From the NCBI RefSeq assembly GCF_902702775.1, contig NZ_LR738724.1:1240001-1304000 (forward strand): 64,000 nucleotides of DNA, given 5' to 3'. Position numbers and translations under genes: made by a program. The notes under the pieces are model-generated. The model saw only the letters and a program-made list of their open reading frames with translations, was not told the DNA's origin and searched no databases. The DNA is from Streptococcus suis (GTDB taxonomy: Bacteria > Bacillota > Bacilli > Lactobacillales > Streptococcaceae). Below, one piece after another: positions 7,649 to 16,493 of this stretch (position 1 is the first letter of the stretch; each line of letters opens with the position of its first letter).

Positions 7649-9017
7649 CTGCCCCTCCTACTTGTGCCTTAACAGCTTCAATCAGCCGTTCTTGTTGTGC
7701 ATCTTTGTTTTCTAGTGCCTTGAGGATTTCCTCATCAATCGTTCCTTCAGTTACAATGTGTTGGATAACAACAGTCTCAGACTCTTGTCCCTGTCGCCAA
7801 AGCCGTGCATTGGTTTGTTGGTATAGTTCCAAAGACCATGTTAAACCAAACCAGACCAAGTGGTGACCGCCTTTTTGGAGATTCAAACCATGACCTGCTC
7901 CAGCTGGATGAAGTAAGCCAACTGGAACATTCCCCTTATTCCATTCACGAATATCTTCTTCTGTTTTCAACACCCGACTCTTTACCTTGAGTTTTTCTAA
8001 ACGACCCATAATCCTAGCCAAGTCATGTTTGAACCAATAGGCAACTAAGACAGGTTCTCCATTCGCGGATTCGAGGATATCCTCAAGGGCATCTAGTTTC
8101 TGTTCATGTAATGCCACAACCGAATGATCATCAGAATATACGGCTCCATTGGACAACTGAACTAACTTGCTCGTAAGGCTTGCAGCATTTGCGGCAGTTA
8201 CTTCTAGTCCGTCTAACTCTGACAAGATATACTCTTTCTTAAACTGAATGTATTTTTCTTTTTCCTTTTCTGTCATACGCACCAGTTTCTTGGTTGAAAT
8301 TAATTCGGGCATATCCAGATAGTCTAAGGCTTTCATAGAAATGGTAATATCACTAATCTTGTCTTGAATTTGACACTCCGCATAGTCCATGGGGATGTAC
8401 TCATAGACAATATTGCCATTGCGACGACCTTCTTCAAAGTAGCGACTACGAAACTCACCGATGAATCGACCAAGTCGTTCTCCCCCGTCAATGACCTTGA
8501 ACTCTGCGAACAAGTCCATCAGTCCATTAGAACTCGGTGTTCCTGTTAGTCCAACCACTCGCTTCATGTAAGGTCGCATAGCCATGAAAGCTTTGAAACG
8601 CTTGGACTGCCATGACTTGAAAGAACTCAATTCATCAATTACTACCATATCCCACTTGAAATAGGGACTACATTGTTCCACCAACCAAGGGAGATTTTCA
8701 CGATTGACGATATAGACATCCGCATCTTTCTGAAGAGCTACTTTTCGTTGCTTTGGTGTTCCCACAATTTTCGAATACCGTAAGTGACGCAACTCCGCCC
8801 ATTGCTCAATCTCATCACTCCATACTGTATTTGCGACTCGAAGTGGGGCAATAACCAAAACCTTTGTAACCTCAAATCGGTCAAACATCAATTCATTCAC
8901 AGCGGATAAAGTCGTAGCCGTCTTTCCCATCCCCATGTCTAAGATGACTGCTGCATAAGGGTGACCTATGATGAAGTCCTTGGCGACTACTTGATAGTTA
9001 TGTAATGTCAATTTCAT
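7641..9017 (-). CDS. SNF2-family DEAD/DEAH helicase
   Basis: A 458-residue superfamily 2 ATPase that probably remodels or unwinds DNA in phage replication. Walker A is in DMGMGKTATT near residue 28, the Walker B/DEAH-equivalent is VIDELSSFK near residue 128, motif III is GLTGTPSSN, and motif VI is QQTNARLWRQGQ near residue 415. The gene begins within the last 20 bases of the VRR-NUC gene, and this pair (VRR-NUC nuclease then helicase) recurs in many streptococcal prophages. Confidence 0.93.
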   Translation of the reverse strand: MKLTLHNYQVVAKDFIIGHPYAAVILDMGMGKTATTLSAVNELMFDRFEVTKVLVIAPLRVANTVWSDEIEQWAELRHLRYSKIVGTPKQRKVALQKDADVYIVNRENLPWLVEQCSPYFKWDMVVIDELSSFKSWQSKRFKAFMAMRPYMKRVVGLTGTPSSNGLMDLFAEFKVIDGGERLGRFIGEFRSRYFEEGRRNGNIVYEYIPMDYAECQIQDKISDITISMKALDYLDMPELISTKKLVRMTEKEKEKYIQFKKEYILSELDGLEVTAANAASLTSKLVQLSNGAVYSDDHSVVALHEQKLDALEDILESANGEPVLVAYWFKHDLARIMGRLEKLKVKSRVLKTEEDIREWNKGNVPVGLLHPAGAGHGLNLQKGGHHLVWFGLTWSLELYQQTNARLWRQGQESETVVIQHIVTEGTIDEEILKALENKDAQQERLIEAVKAQVGGADG

Positions 9018-9279
9018 CTAGCACCTCTCCAATCATCTCAATTCGGTCAATCACATAAACCGTAAAGCCTAACCGCTCGAACAGTTTATGTCTTGACACT
9101 TGTAACATCCTTGGCTTTTGGTCAGGAGCTTTTACTTCCACCAAGCCAAACTTGCCATTGGGTAAAAACACCAAGCGATCTGGCACACCAGAAAAAGATG
9201 GTGATACCCATTTAGGACAAATGCCTCCTCGAGCCTTTACAGACTTCACCAAAGCTTGCTCAACGTACTTTTCTCTCAT
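8998..9279 (-). CDS. VRR-NUC domain nuclease
   Basis: A 93-residue single-domain nuclease of the VRR-NUC/PD-(D/E)XK class. The core runs VSPSFSGVPDRLVFLPNGKFG then LVEVKAPDQKP, giving the acidic D and ExK catalytic residues. These proteins act on branched DNA and are often paired with an SNF2 helicase, as here. The ATG at 9279 is chosen with GAGAGGA upstream; a TTG seven codons earlier is the alternative. Confidence 0.9.
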   Translation of the reverse strand: MREKYVEQALVKSVKARGGICPKWVSPSFSGVPDRLVFLPNGKFGLVEVKAPDQKPRMLQVSRHKLFERLGFTVYVIDRIEMIGEVLDEIDIT

Positions 9280-9562
9280 CGTTCTAAATCCTCTCGTCAA
9301 ATTGAAGTGTGTAGGTCTAGTGCAGTCATTTCCAAAACTCCCCTTATAGGCTTTTTTATAGTAATTTTTGCTTATAGGATAGTTTTAGAAAAGACCATAA
9401 TAGACCTACACAAAATCAAAAAATGTTATTCATGCTGGTCGTTTTAAACATCTTTCTGAAACATCATTCAAAATAAGTTCCAACCATTCATTCAACGACC
9501 TACACACCTAAATTAGTCCAGCACCAGTCTTGTGGAGGTAAGTTGGCTAAAAATGTCGGTCA
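9280..9562. repeat. Intergenic region with three copies of GTGTAGGTC
   Basis: This 283-base gap between the primase and VRR-NUC genes holds the word gtgtaggtc at 9309-9317 and its complement at 9403-9411 and 9497-9505. The spacing is close to 94 bases each time, and the first copy is in the opposite orientation. The sequence is AT-rich with direct words ctTATAGG. It may be an iteron-like or regulator binding region next to the replication genes; no gene is seen in it. Confidence 0.5.
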
Positions 9563-11848
9563 TTAATCTAAGAAATCATATCCATCATCAACCAATTTCA
9601 AACCAAGAATGAGGTTACCTTTACTTGTCCGTTTTCGTTTAAAACCTGCCTGATCAAGAGCAGAATAAAAATCGGTCGTACTGCGTGTGTACTCCATGTT
9701 TTTGGCACAATAGGCACGATACTGACTGTAAAGTTCTCCTGATTTTTCTGACAACTGATCACCAACTTGACAACAGTCACTAAGGAAGTGTCCTAACCAA
9801 TCATTTGCTTCTCGGTAGGCTTTGACGGATGCTGATACGGCAGTTGGTACTTTTGTTTTGAAGTTCGCTTTGATGGCTTTTTCTGCACCTTCTATAATCC
9901 AAGACATGATGGCTGGTGCTGCATTGTCGTACAGATAATCCGCAAAGTTTTTGATATCAGAGCGACCAGTTATTTTGGCATTAAAGGGGATAACAACCAA
10001 ACGTCGCCAAGTTCCATCATCGTTCGCCCCTACTTTAGGCAGATGGTTAGTGTAAAGAACTAGCGTGTGTGATGGCACAAAGTGAAAAGGATCCTTGTAC
10101 TTTTTCTCAGCTTGGATTTCATCAGTTGAGGTAATCTGCTTAACAACGGCTGTATTGAGTCTCATACCCTCAGCCATCTCAGAAGCAATGACCAGTCGTT
10201 TTCCTTTAAGCTCAGCAAGCTCTGGACTGACATTTCGCTTGTTTGACATGGTTAAAGCATCCGCAGATAATTTCCCTGAGTAGCTACCTAGCACTCGAGC
10301 AATGGTATTCCAAAAAGTAGACTTGCCGTTCGCTCCGCCTCCATAGGCAATAATCATGTGTTCCTGATAGACCTTACCGATTGCCGCCATACCAATAATT
10401 TCTTGAACATAATCAATTAATTCTTGGTCATTACAGAAAAAGGTAGCTAAAGTTTCCTGCCATAAGCCCATTCCCTGATCACTAGGAGAGACTGCTGTCA
10501 TTTTAGTTATATAATCTTCAGGATTGTGTTCTTGTGACCCATTTATTCCTTTTCGTAAATCATAGGTAGCCTCTGGGGTATTGAGTAATAAGTCATCACT
10601 ATCTAATTCTGACAATTCTACTGAAAGCATTGGCTTAGCTGTATTATAGACAGCCATCAAATTCTTATAGTCACGATGTTTCATAACAAATTTATGAAAC
10701 TCTTTAGCAGCTAGATAGGCTTTTAAATATTTCAACTGAAGTGGAGTTTCAACTGCATTTTCTAATCGCTTTCCTCCAGCCTTAATGGTCAATTCATCAA
10801 TACCTGAAGACTGAAGTTGCTTATCTGCAGATTCCAAGAGTGCATTCGCTTCAGCAAGTTGTTCATCGGTAAAGTGTACAACTGCACCTAATGCTAACTG
10901 CTTATTTTCACGCCAGTGAGTTCCGTCATAGTAAAGATAGTCTGTTGCGTTGGTATAAGCGAGCCTGTTCGCATACTCTCTTGCAAGAACTCCTGCTTCC
11001 CCAACATCAGAGTAATCATCTGGTTTTAATGTTTCTCTATTGAAAGCATCTGGAGCCACGTAGCCTTTGGATGTTTTTATAGTTCTATTGTAGAATCGCA
11101 CAGCACTACCCCAGATGGAATCTAACTCTGCTTTATCAAGTGGTGGTACACATTTCTGTGCCTGCTCATCAAAACCATACCTAGCTTCTTGGGTCACGCC
11201 TAACCGTTTGAGAATTTTCGCAGCAAATACAGACATCGTTGAATTACGACTCCCTTGCTGGATCGGTCCACTTGGAGGAGTATAGAAGTCTGCATCGAAA
11301 TCTTCCTCGTCTTCAATAGAAACAACTTGAAACAAATCTTCATCAATAGTTAGCCATGAATCATGCCATATAACCTGCGCATTTGGATTTCCAAAGAAGA
11401 ACCTTGCCGCATCCTTGGCATGATCATCAAAAAACTTGTATTGATTACAGAGTTCTTCCTTCATTGCTACATAGATGTCTTTATCTGTTACCTCATTAAT
11501 TTGGAAGTAGATATGAAACTTGGGTCTAGGTGCTTTGCCACCTTTAGCCTTCAAATGACTTCTACTGGTTACCAAGGCAAAATTGTAATCCGCAAAGATT
11601 TCTTTTAATCGTTCTACAGTTATCCATTCTTCTGGATTTTCAGAATGGTCATTATCAATATCCATGACCAAAACGTTCGACTGGATGAAATTGGTATTTG
11701 AGCGTGTATTGTTTAAAAACAGCCCTGCCACATGGTCGAATTGCACAACAGTTTGTAGCGATATTTCATCAGTAATAGTTACTTGATTGGGATAAACCGT
11801 GGTTGTCTGAACCCCAGTCTGTCCAGAATGAGATAAGGTAAATTGCAT
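9563..11848 (-). CDS. Phage primase/helicase (primase N-terminus, SF3 helicase C-terminus)
   Basis: A 761-residue replication initiator. The N-terminal part carries VMDIDNDHSENP (acidic residues 63 and 65) and, near residues 93-115, TSRSH...PRPKFHIYF, as in archaeo-eukaryotic primase-like domains. The C-terminal part is a D5/P4-type superfamily 3 helicase with Walker A GGGANGKST (503-511), followed by the acidic and sensor segments (LVIASEMAEG, SHTLVLYTNHLPKV). It should open the origin and prime phage DNA. GGAGGGTATATA precedes the ATG. It is the first leftward gene from the divergent region at 11849-12158. Confidence 0.93.
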   Translation of the reverse strand: MQFTLSHSGQTGVQTTTVYPNQVTITDEISLQTVVQFDHVAGLFLNNTRSNTNFIQSNVLVMDIDNDHSENPEEWITVERLKEIFADYNFALVTSRSHLKAKGGKAPRPKFHIYFQINEVTDKDIYVAMKEELCNQYKFFDDHAKDAARFFFGNPNAQVIWHDSWLTIDEDLFQVVSIEDEEDFDADFYTPPSGPIQQGSRNSTMSVFAAKILKRLGVTQEARYGFDEQAQKCVPPLDKAELDSIWGSAVRFYNRTIKTSKGYVAPDAFNRETLKPDDYSDVGEAGVLAREYANRLAYTNATDYLYYDGTHWRENKQLALGAVVHFTDEQLAEANALLESADKQLQSSGIDELTIKAGGKRLENAVETPLQLKYLKAYLAAKEFHKFVMKHRDYKNLMAVYNTAKPMLSVELSELDSDDLLLNTPEATYDLRKGINGSQEHNPEDYITKMTAVSPSDQGMGLWQETLATFFCNDQELIDYVQEIIGMAAIGKVYQEHMIIAYGGGANGKSTFWNTIARVLGSYSGKLSADALTMSNKRNVSPELAELKGKRLVIASEMAEGMRLNTAVVKQITSTDEIQAEKKYKDPFHFVPSHTLVLYTNHLPKVGANDDGTWRRLVVIPFNAKITGRSDIKNFADYLYDNAAPAIMSWIIEGAEKAIKANFKTKVPTAVSASVKAYREANDWLGHFLSDCCQVGDQLSEKSGELYSQYRAYCAKNMEYTRSTTDFYSALDQAGFKRKRTSKGNLILGLKLVDDGYDFLD

Positions 11849-12158
11849 TATATACCCTCCAAATGTAATTAATGATGTGTGGAGATTTTTCCCTCCTACC
11901 TTATTAGGTAGAACTACGGCTGATTTTTCCGCCCCTTAATAAAACTTTTTTCAAAAAAAAATAATCTTCCTTTATATAGCCAGAGGGAGATTATTTTTAT
12001 GTATAACAAATTAAAAAAATATTTATAAAAAAGCGGAAAATTACATCCCAGTATTACCTATATATGTGTAAGGGATGAAAAACATCGATTCAAAAAATTT
12101 TTCATAAAAACCGGAATTTCTGTTCACATCTCTACCTAATAAGATAGGAGGTCACAAA
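11849..12158. promoter_or_regulatory. Divergent control region, candidate replication origin
   Basis: This 310-base AT-rich gap separates the leftward primase gene from the rightward small-gene/polymerase operon. A 20-base inverted repeat (19 of 20 matching) brackets it: 11892-11911 and 12132-12151, each containing the AGGAGG-like word and ACCTTATTAGGTA/ACCTAATAAGATA. In the middle, 11957-11970 pairs with 11985-11998 (14-base stem with one G-T pair). A further CATCCC/GGGATG pair lies near 12045-12078. The symmetric arrangement suggests joint regulation of both operons, or an origin used by the adjacent primase. Confidence 0.55.
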
Positions 12159-12293
12159 ATGACTCAAGAAATAACTGTGAATCATAATGATGAACTGGTC
12201 GATACACTCACCGCCATCAGCGTCATCTCAAAGCAACTCGCTCGTAAGATAAAGGAGGAAGAAAGCAATGAGCAAAATGAAAGAACTGAATAG
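12159..12293 (+). CDS. 44-residue phage protein
   Basis: A short gene reading MTQEITVNHNDELVDTLTAI and ending in EQNERTE. It has an excellent ribosome binding site (AGGAGGTCACAAA-ATG) that lies inside one arm of the inverted repeat bracketing the control region. It overlaps the next gene by 26 bases, indicating coupling. Mostly helical and acidic; no domain recognised. First gene of the rightward replication operon. Confidence 0.7.
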   Translation: MTQEITVNHNDELVDTLTAISVISKQLARKIKEEESNEQNERTE

Positions 12294-12591
12294 ACTAATT
12301 CATGAAATGGAGGAAACCGCAAAATACTACCTTCGCTTGGTAGATGAATTCAAGAAACTCCTCTCTTCTGAGGAAGAAACAGTAACAAAACCTGATCAAT
12401 CTAAACCAGAACCACAAAAGGAAATTCAATTAGAGGATATCCGTGCTGTACTTGCCTCGAAAGCAAAAGATGGCTATAAGGAAGATGTCCGTGCTCTTCT
12501 AAACGCTTACGGTGCTTCTTCTCTATCAGCACTTGATCCAAAACACTTTGCGGCAGTACTTGAAGAAGCAGGAGGGATTGGTAATGACTAA
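12268..12591 (+). CDS. Hypothetical phage protein with helical N-terminus
   Basis: A 107-residue protein starting MSKMKELNRLIHEMEETAKY, a probable short coiled coil. A charged Pro-rich linker follows (residues 38-53). The C-terminal domain (EDIRAVLASKAKDGYKEDVR then ALLNAYGASSLSALDPKHF) resembles the small helical domain found in many phage replication-operon proteins; its function is not known to me. AAAGGAGG precedes the ATG by nine bases. The end overlaps the DUF2800 gene start by eight bases. Confidence 0.8.
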   Translation: MSKMKELNRLIHEMEETAKYYLRLVDEFKKLLSSEEETVTKPDQSKPEPQKEIQLEDIRAVLASKAKDGYKEDVRALLNAYGASSLSALDPKHFAAVLEEAGGIGND

Positions 12592-13705
12592 CCACGCCAT
12601 TCTATCCGCATCTGCATCACATCGTTGGTTGAACTGCCCACCATCTGTTCGCCTAACAGAGGAACTACCAGGCACAACATCTGAGTTTGCTCTTGAAGGT
12701 ACTGATGCTCACGAGTTGTGTGCTTATCTAGTCGAGAAAGCTTTAGGGAGGAATGCGCGTGATCCAACTGAGGATTTAGCATTTTACAACGATGAAATGC
12801 AGAATTGCGCAGAAGAATACCGCAACTATGTCATGGAACAAGTTGAGAAAGCCAAAGGCTACTCTCGTGACCCCACAGTTCTTATCGAACAACGACTTGA
12901 CTTTTCCAAATGGGTGCCTGATGGCTTTGGAACTGGGGATTGCCTCATCGTAGCAGACGGACTTCTTCAGGTAATTGACTACAAGCACGGGCTTGGTGTT
13001 CTAGTTGATGCAGTCCATAACCCACAAATGATGTGTTATGCACTTGGAGCACTTGAGATGTTTGATGGACTTTATGATTTCGATAAAGTTACCATGACAA
13101 TCTTTCAACCACGAAAACATAACATTTCTACCTTTGAGATGGAAAAAGCTGAGTTGCTTGAATGGGCTGAAAACGTACTCGCTCCAAAAGCTGAACTTGC
13201 ATTCAAAGGTGAGGGGGAGATACAATCTGGTAAACACTGCCAATTCTGTAAACTCAAGAATGTCTGTCGAAAGCGTGCTGAGGATAATTTGGCACTAGCC
13301 AAGATGGAGTTTGCGGATCCAGCTTCCCTTGATAACGAGGATATCGCTGATATTTTGCCTAAACTAGATTTGTTGATTTCATGGGCAAACGACATCAAAG
13401 CTTATGCTTTAAATCAAGCAACAGATGGACATCCTATCCCAGGATACAAACTGGTTGAAGGTCGCTCTGTTCGTAAATTCTCAAATGAGTCAGCCGTTAG
13501 CCAAGCAGTGATTGAAGCAGGCTATGACCCTTATGAGAAGAAACTGCTCACTATCACTGCCATGACTAAGTTACTTGGCAAGAAAACTTTTAACGACCTA
13601 CTTGGTGGTCTCGTAATAAAACCAAGTGGTAAACCAACACTCGTTCCAATTGACGATGGCCGTCAAGAGATGAACCTTGCAAAAAATGAATTTAAAGAGG
13701 ATTAA
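12584..13705 (+). CDS. DUF2800 protein, Cas4/RecB-like nuclease fold
   Basis: A 373-residue protein starting MTNHAILSASASHRWLNCPP, the standard N-terminus of DUF2800 phage proteins. It contains a PD-(D/E)XK-type core (LEGTDAHELCAYLVEKA; VIDYKHGLG, giving the D-x-K motif) and a C-terminal cysteine cluster HCQFCKLKNVC with an upstream cysteine, as in Cas4/AddB iron-sulphur nucleases. It is probably a 5'-3' exonuclease in phage recombination together with the DUF2815 protein. The ATG at 12584 is set by GGAGGGATTGGTA; the longer frame to 12512 is inside the previous gene. Confidence 0.9.
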   Translation: MTNHAILSASASHRWLNCPPSVRLTEELPGTTSEFALEGTDAHELCAYLVEKALGRNARDPTEDLAFYNDEMQNCAEEYRNYVMEQVEKAKGYSRDPTVLIEQRLDFSKWVPDGFGTGDCLIVADGLLQVIDYKHGLGVLVDAVHNPQMMCYALGALEMFDGLYDFDKVTMTIFQPRKHNISTFEMEKAELLEWAENVLAPKAELAFKGEGEIQSGKHCQFCKLKNVCRKRAEDNLALAKMEFADPASLDNEDIADILPKLDLLISWANDIKAYALNQATDGHPIPGYKLVEGRSVRKFSNESAVSQAVIEAGYDPYEKKLLTITAMTKLLGKKTFNDLLGGLVIKPSGKPTLVPIDDGRQEMNLAKNEFKED

Positions 13706-13709
13706 CTAT

Positions 13710-14258
13710 ATGACAACTAAAGTAATAACAGGACCAAACACTCGCTTCAGCTACTTAAATGCCAACGAACCAAAATCTATCAATGGTAGCACTCCCAAGT
13801 ATAGTGCCTCTCTCATCATCCCAAAAGAGGATACCGTCACCATTAACAAAATCAAGGCTGCTATTGAACAAGCCTATAAAGAAGGTGAGTCAAAGTTAAA
13901 GGGCAACGGTAAATCTGTACCTGCTCTATCTACTCTGAAAACTCCCCTACGTGACGGTGACCTTGAACGCCCTGATGATGAAGCATACAAAAATGCATAC
14001 TTTGTAAATGCCAACTCACCTCACAAACCTGGTGTAGTTGATGGTAATCGTCAAGAAATCATTGATACCTCAGAATTGTACTCTGGTATCTATGGTCGTG
14101 CTTCAATCACCTTCTACGCATTTAATTCCAATGGTAATAAAGGTATTGCTTGCGGTTTGAATAACTTGCAAAAATTGCGTGATGGCGAGCCACTCGGTGG
14201 TCGTACTCGTGCTGAGGATGATTTTGCGACTGAAGATGATGATGACTTTTTGAACTAG
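13710..14258 (+). CDS. DUF2815 phage single-strand DNA-binding-like protein
   Basis: A 182-residue protein starting MTTKVITGPNTRFSYLNANE, ending in an acidic tail (EDDFATEDDDDFLN) like those of SSB proteins. DUF2815 proteins are T7 gp2.5-like single-strand binding or annealing proteins found beside DUF2800 and polymerase genes. The ATG follows AAAGAGGATTAACTAT. It lies between the DUF2800 nuclease and the DNA polymerase gene, which fits a replication and recombination role. Confidence 0.9.
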   Translation: MTTKVITGPNTRFSYLNANEPKSINGSTPKYSASLIIPKEDTVTINKIKAAIEQAYKEGESKLKGNGKSVPALSTLKTPLRDGDLERPDDEAYKNAYFVNANSPHKPGVVDGNRQEIIDTSELYSGIYGRASITFYAFNSNGNKGIACGLNNLQKLRDGEPLGGRTRAEDDFATEDDDDFLN

Positions 14259-14285
14259 AACTAGAAATGGAGAATGAGATTGATT

Positions 14286-14450
14286 ATGTATACTATTTTA
14301 ACTTGTACAATTATGGGACTCTGGGTGCTAATCGGACTATACTTCGGGTATATGACCATAAGAGATGACATTCGAAATGAAATTGAACGTAGGGCAAAGC
14401 AAAATAAAGAAAAACTTAGCCAAACGCCACTCAGTCGGAAAAATAAATAA
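14286..14450 (+). CDS. 54-residue single-pass membrane protein
   Basis: A small frame beginning MYTILTCTIMGLWVLIGLYF, giving one membrane helix (residues about 3-23) and a charged cytoplasmic tail ending SQTPLSRKNK. A GGAG lies somewhat far upstream (about 14 bases), with GAGATTGATT nearer. It fills the gap between DUF2815 and DNA polymerase. Function unknown; small holin-like or regulatory peptides are possible, but nothing in the sequence decides. Confidence 0.55.
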   Translation: MYTILTCTIMGLWVLIGLYFGYMTIRDDIRNEIERRAKQNKEKLSQTPLSRKNK

Positions 14451-14498
14451 AACTTTAGGTGGCAGTACTTCTGTCACTTTTTTCAGAAAGGACAAACT

Positions 14499-16454
14499 AT
14501 GCCGATTAAAGAACTCAGCATTGACATCGAAACCTATTGTGAAATTGACTTACGAAAATCTGGTGTATATCGCTATGCGGAAGATGACAGTTTTGAACTC
14601 CTTTTAATTGCGGTTTCTGTCGATAATGGACCAGTGACTGTATATGACTTAACGAAAGAGAATTTTCCACAAGATATCCTTGAGGCCTTGGTGAATGATA
14701 GTGTCATTAAATGGGCATTCAACGCTTCATTTGAGCGAATTTGCCTATCCAACTGGCTCAAGAAATATCATCCTGAATTCTTATCAGATGGATTTCTCTC
14801 GCCCAATTCATGGCGGTGTAGCATGATTTGGTCCGCATATTTAGGACTCCCACTTTCATTAGAAGGGGTTGGAACAGTTCTCAAACTCAAAGACAAAAAG
14901 ATGAGAGAGGGGGCTGACCTCATTCGCTACTTCTGCGTGCCTTGTAAGCCAACAAAAGTCAATGGGGGACGAATTCGTAACTTTCCTCATCACGCACCTA
15001 ACAAGTGGTCTACATTTATCAATTACAACAGACGTGATGTTGAGGTCGAATTGGCCATTAAGGAACGGGTGAAAAACTTCCCAGTACCTAGCTTCGTTTG
15101 GAATGAGTACCACCAGGATCAGATTATCAATGACCGTGGTATTGGCATAGATATTGATTTTGTCAAAGCTGCTATCAAAATAGACGGAGAGAGCAAAGCT
15201 AAAATCCAAGAAGAACTAAAAGCCTTAACAGGTCTTGAAAATCCTAACTCAGTCCTGCAGATGATTGGCTGGTTACGTGATCACGGAGTAACTACAGATT
15301 CACTCGACAAAAAAACTGTGAAAGAACTTCTCAAAACGGTTGATGAAACAACTGCTCAAGTTCTCAAACTTCGTCAGCAAGCTGCCAAATCAAGTGTCTC
15401 CAAATACCAGGCCATGATGAACTGTGTTTGTAAAGACGGTCGAGCAAGAGGAATGTTTCAATTCTATGGAGCTAACCGTACAGGGCGTTGGGCTGGACGC
15501 TTAGTGCAACTTCAGAACTTACCACAGAACCATCTTCCTGACCTTGGGGAAGCTAGAAAACTTTTCAAAACCGGTGACTTAGAAGCTACTGAGCTAATCT
15601 ACGACACACAAGATACCTTATCTCAACTTATCCGAACAGCCTTTATCCCTAGTAAAGGAAAGAAATTCATTGTTTGCGACTTTTCAGCAATCGAAGCTCG
15701 TGTACTCTCCCACTTAGCTGGAGAGAGATGGCGCAGTAAAGTATTTGAACAAGGGAAAGACATCTACTGTATGTCCGCTTCTCAGATGTTTGGAGTACCA
15801 GTTGAAAAGCATGGACAAAATTCCAAACTCAGACAAAAAGGGAAAATTGCGGAGCTTGCATGTGGCTATGGTGGTTCAGTCGGGGCACTCAAAGCCATGG
15901 GTGCCATTGACATGGGACTATCTGAGGAAGAACTCCAACCACTTGTAAGTTCATGGCGGCAAGCCAATCCGAATATCGTTCTCTTCTGGTGGGATGTAGA
16001 CAGGGCGGTTAAAACTGCTGTTAAAAAGCTAAATCCAACATCAACTCACGGTATTCAATTTGAAGTTAAAAGTGGCATTTTATTCATCACCCTACCATCT
16101 GGTCATCAACTCGCCTACGTCAAACCTAAAATTGGTGAGAACCAATTCGGAGGGGAATCTGTCACCTACGAAGGGACTGGAACTGCCAAACGTTGGGAGA
16201 GACTAGAAAGTTACGGTCCAAAGTTTGTGGAGAACATTGTCCAAGCTATCAGTAGAGACATTCTTACTTACTCCTTGATGCAACTGAAAGAGTTTGAAAT
16301 TGTTGGCCATGTCCATGATGAAGTAATAATCGAATGTCCTATGGAACAAAAACTTGATGAGATTGCATCATTAATGGGAATTGCACCAGACTGGATGTCC
16401 GACATTAATCTACGCGCCGACGGATACGAATGCTTATTCTATCAGAAAGATTAG
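14499..16454 (+). CDS. Phage DNA polymerase, family A
   Basis: A 651-residue replicative polymerase. The N-terminus has a DEDD 3'-5' exonuclease (SIDIETYCEIDL, Asp9/Glu11; FNASFERICL near residue 75). The polymerase palm motif A is FIVCDFSAIEARVLSHLAGE near residue 394, the O-helix region follows (KLRQKGKIAELACGYGG), and motif C is HVHDEVIIECP near residue 605. A 5'-3' exonuclease domain is absent, as usual for phage enzymes. AAAGGACAAACT precedes the ATG. It is the last gene before the terminator at 16456-16490. Confidence 0.95.
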   Translation: MPIKELSIDIETYCEIDLRKSGVYRYAEDDSFELLLIAVSVDNGPVTVYDLTKENFPQDILEALVNDSVIKWAFNASFERICLSNWLKKYHPEFLSDGFLSPNSWRCSMIWSAYLGLPLSLEGVGTVLKLKDKKMREGADLIRYFCVPCKPTKVNGGRIRNFPHHAPNKWSTFINYNRRDVEVELAIKERVKNFPVPSFVWNEYHQDQIINDRGIGIDIDFVKAAIKIDGESKAKIQEELKALTGLENPNSVLQMIGWLRDHGVTTDSLDKKTVKELLKTVDETTAQVLKLRQQAAKSSVSKYQAMMNCVCKDGRARGMFQFYGANRTGRWAGRLVQLQNLPQNHLPDLGEARKLFKTGDLEATELIYDTQDTLSQLIRTAFIPSKGKKFIVCDFSAIEARVLSHLAGERWRSKVFEQGKDIYCMSASQMFGVPVEKHGQNSKLRQKGKIAELACGYGGSVGALKAMGAIDMGLSEEELQPLVSSWRQANPNIVLFWWDVDRAVKTAVKKLNPTSTHGIQFEVKSGILFITLPSGHQLAYVKPKIGENQFGGESVTYEGTGTAKRWERLESYGPKFVENIVQAISRDILTYSLMQLKEFEIVGHVHDEVIIECPMEQKLDEIASLMGIAPDWMSDINLRADGYECLFYQKD

Positions 16455-16455
16455 C

Positions 16456-16490
16456 AAAAAATCGCCACCTCAATACGAGATGGCGATTTT
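16456..16490. terminator. Bidirectional terminator between polymerase and sigma-like gene
   Basis: AAAATCGCCA (16457-16466) pairs with TGGCGATTTT (16481-16490) around a 14-base loop. T runs on both strands suit two convergent genes that end on either side. Confidence 0.8.
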
Positions 16491-16493
16491 CAA

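Noticed and set aside
13001..13398. Minus-strand frames opposite DUF2800
   Set aside because: They are fully antisense to a well supported gene, with low-complexity hydrophobic composition and no start signals.
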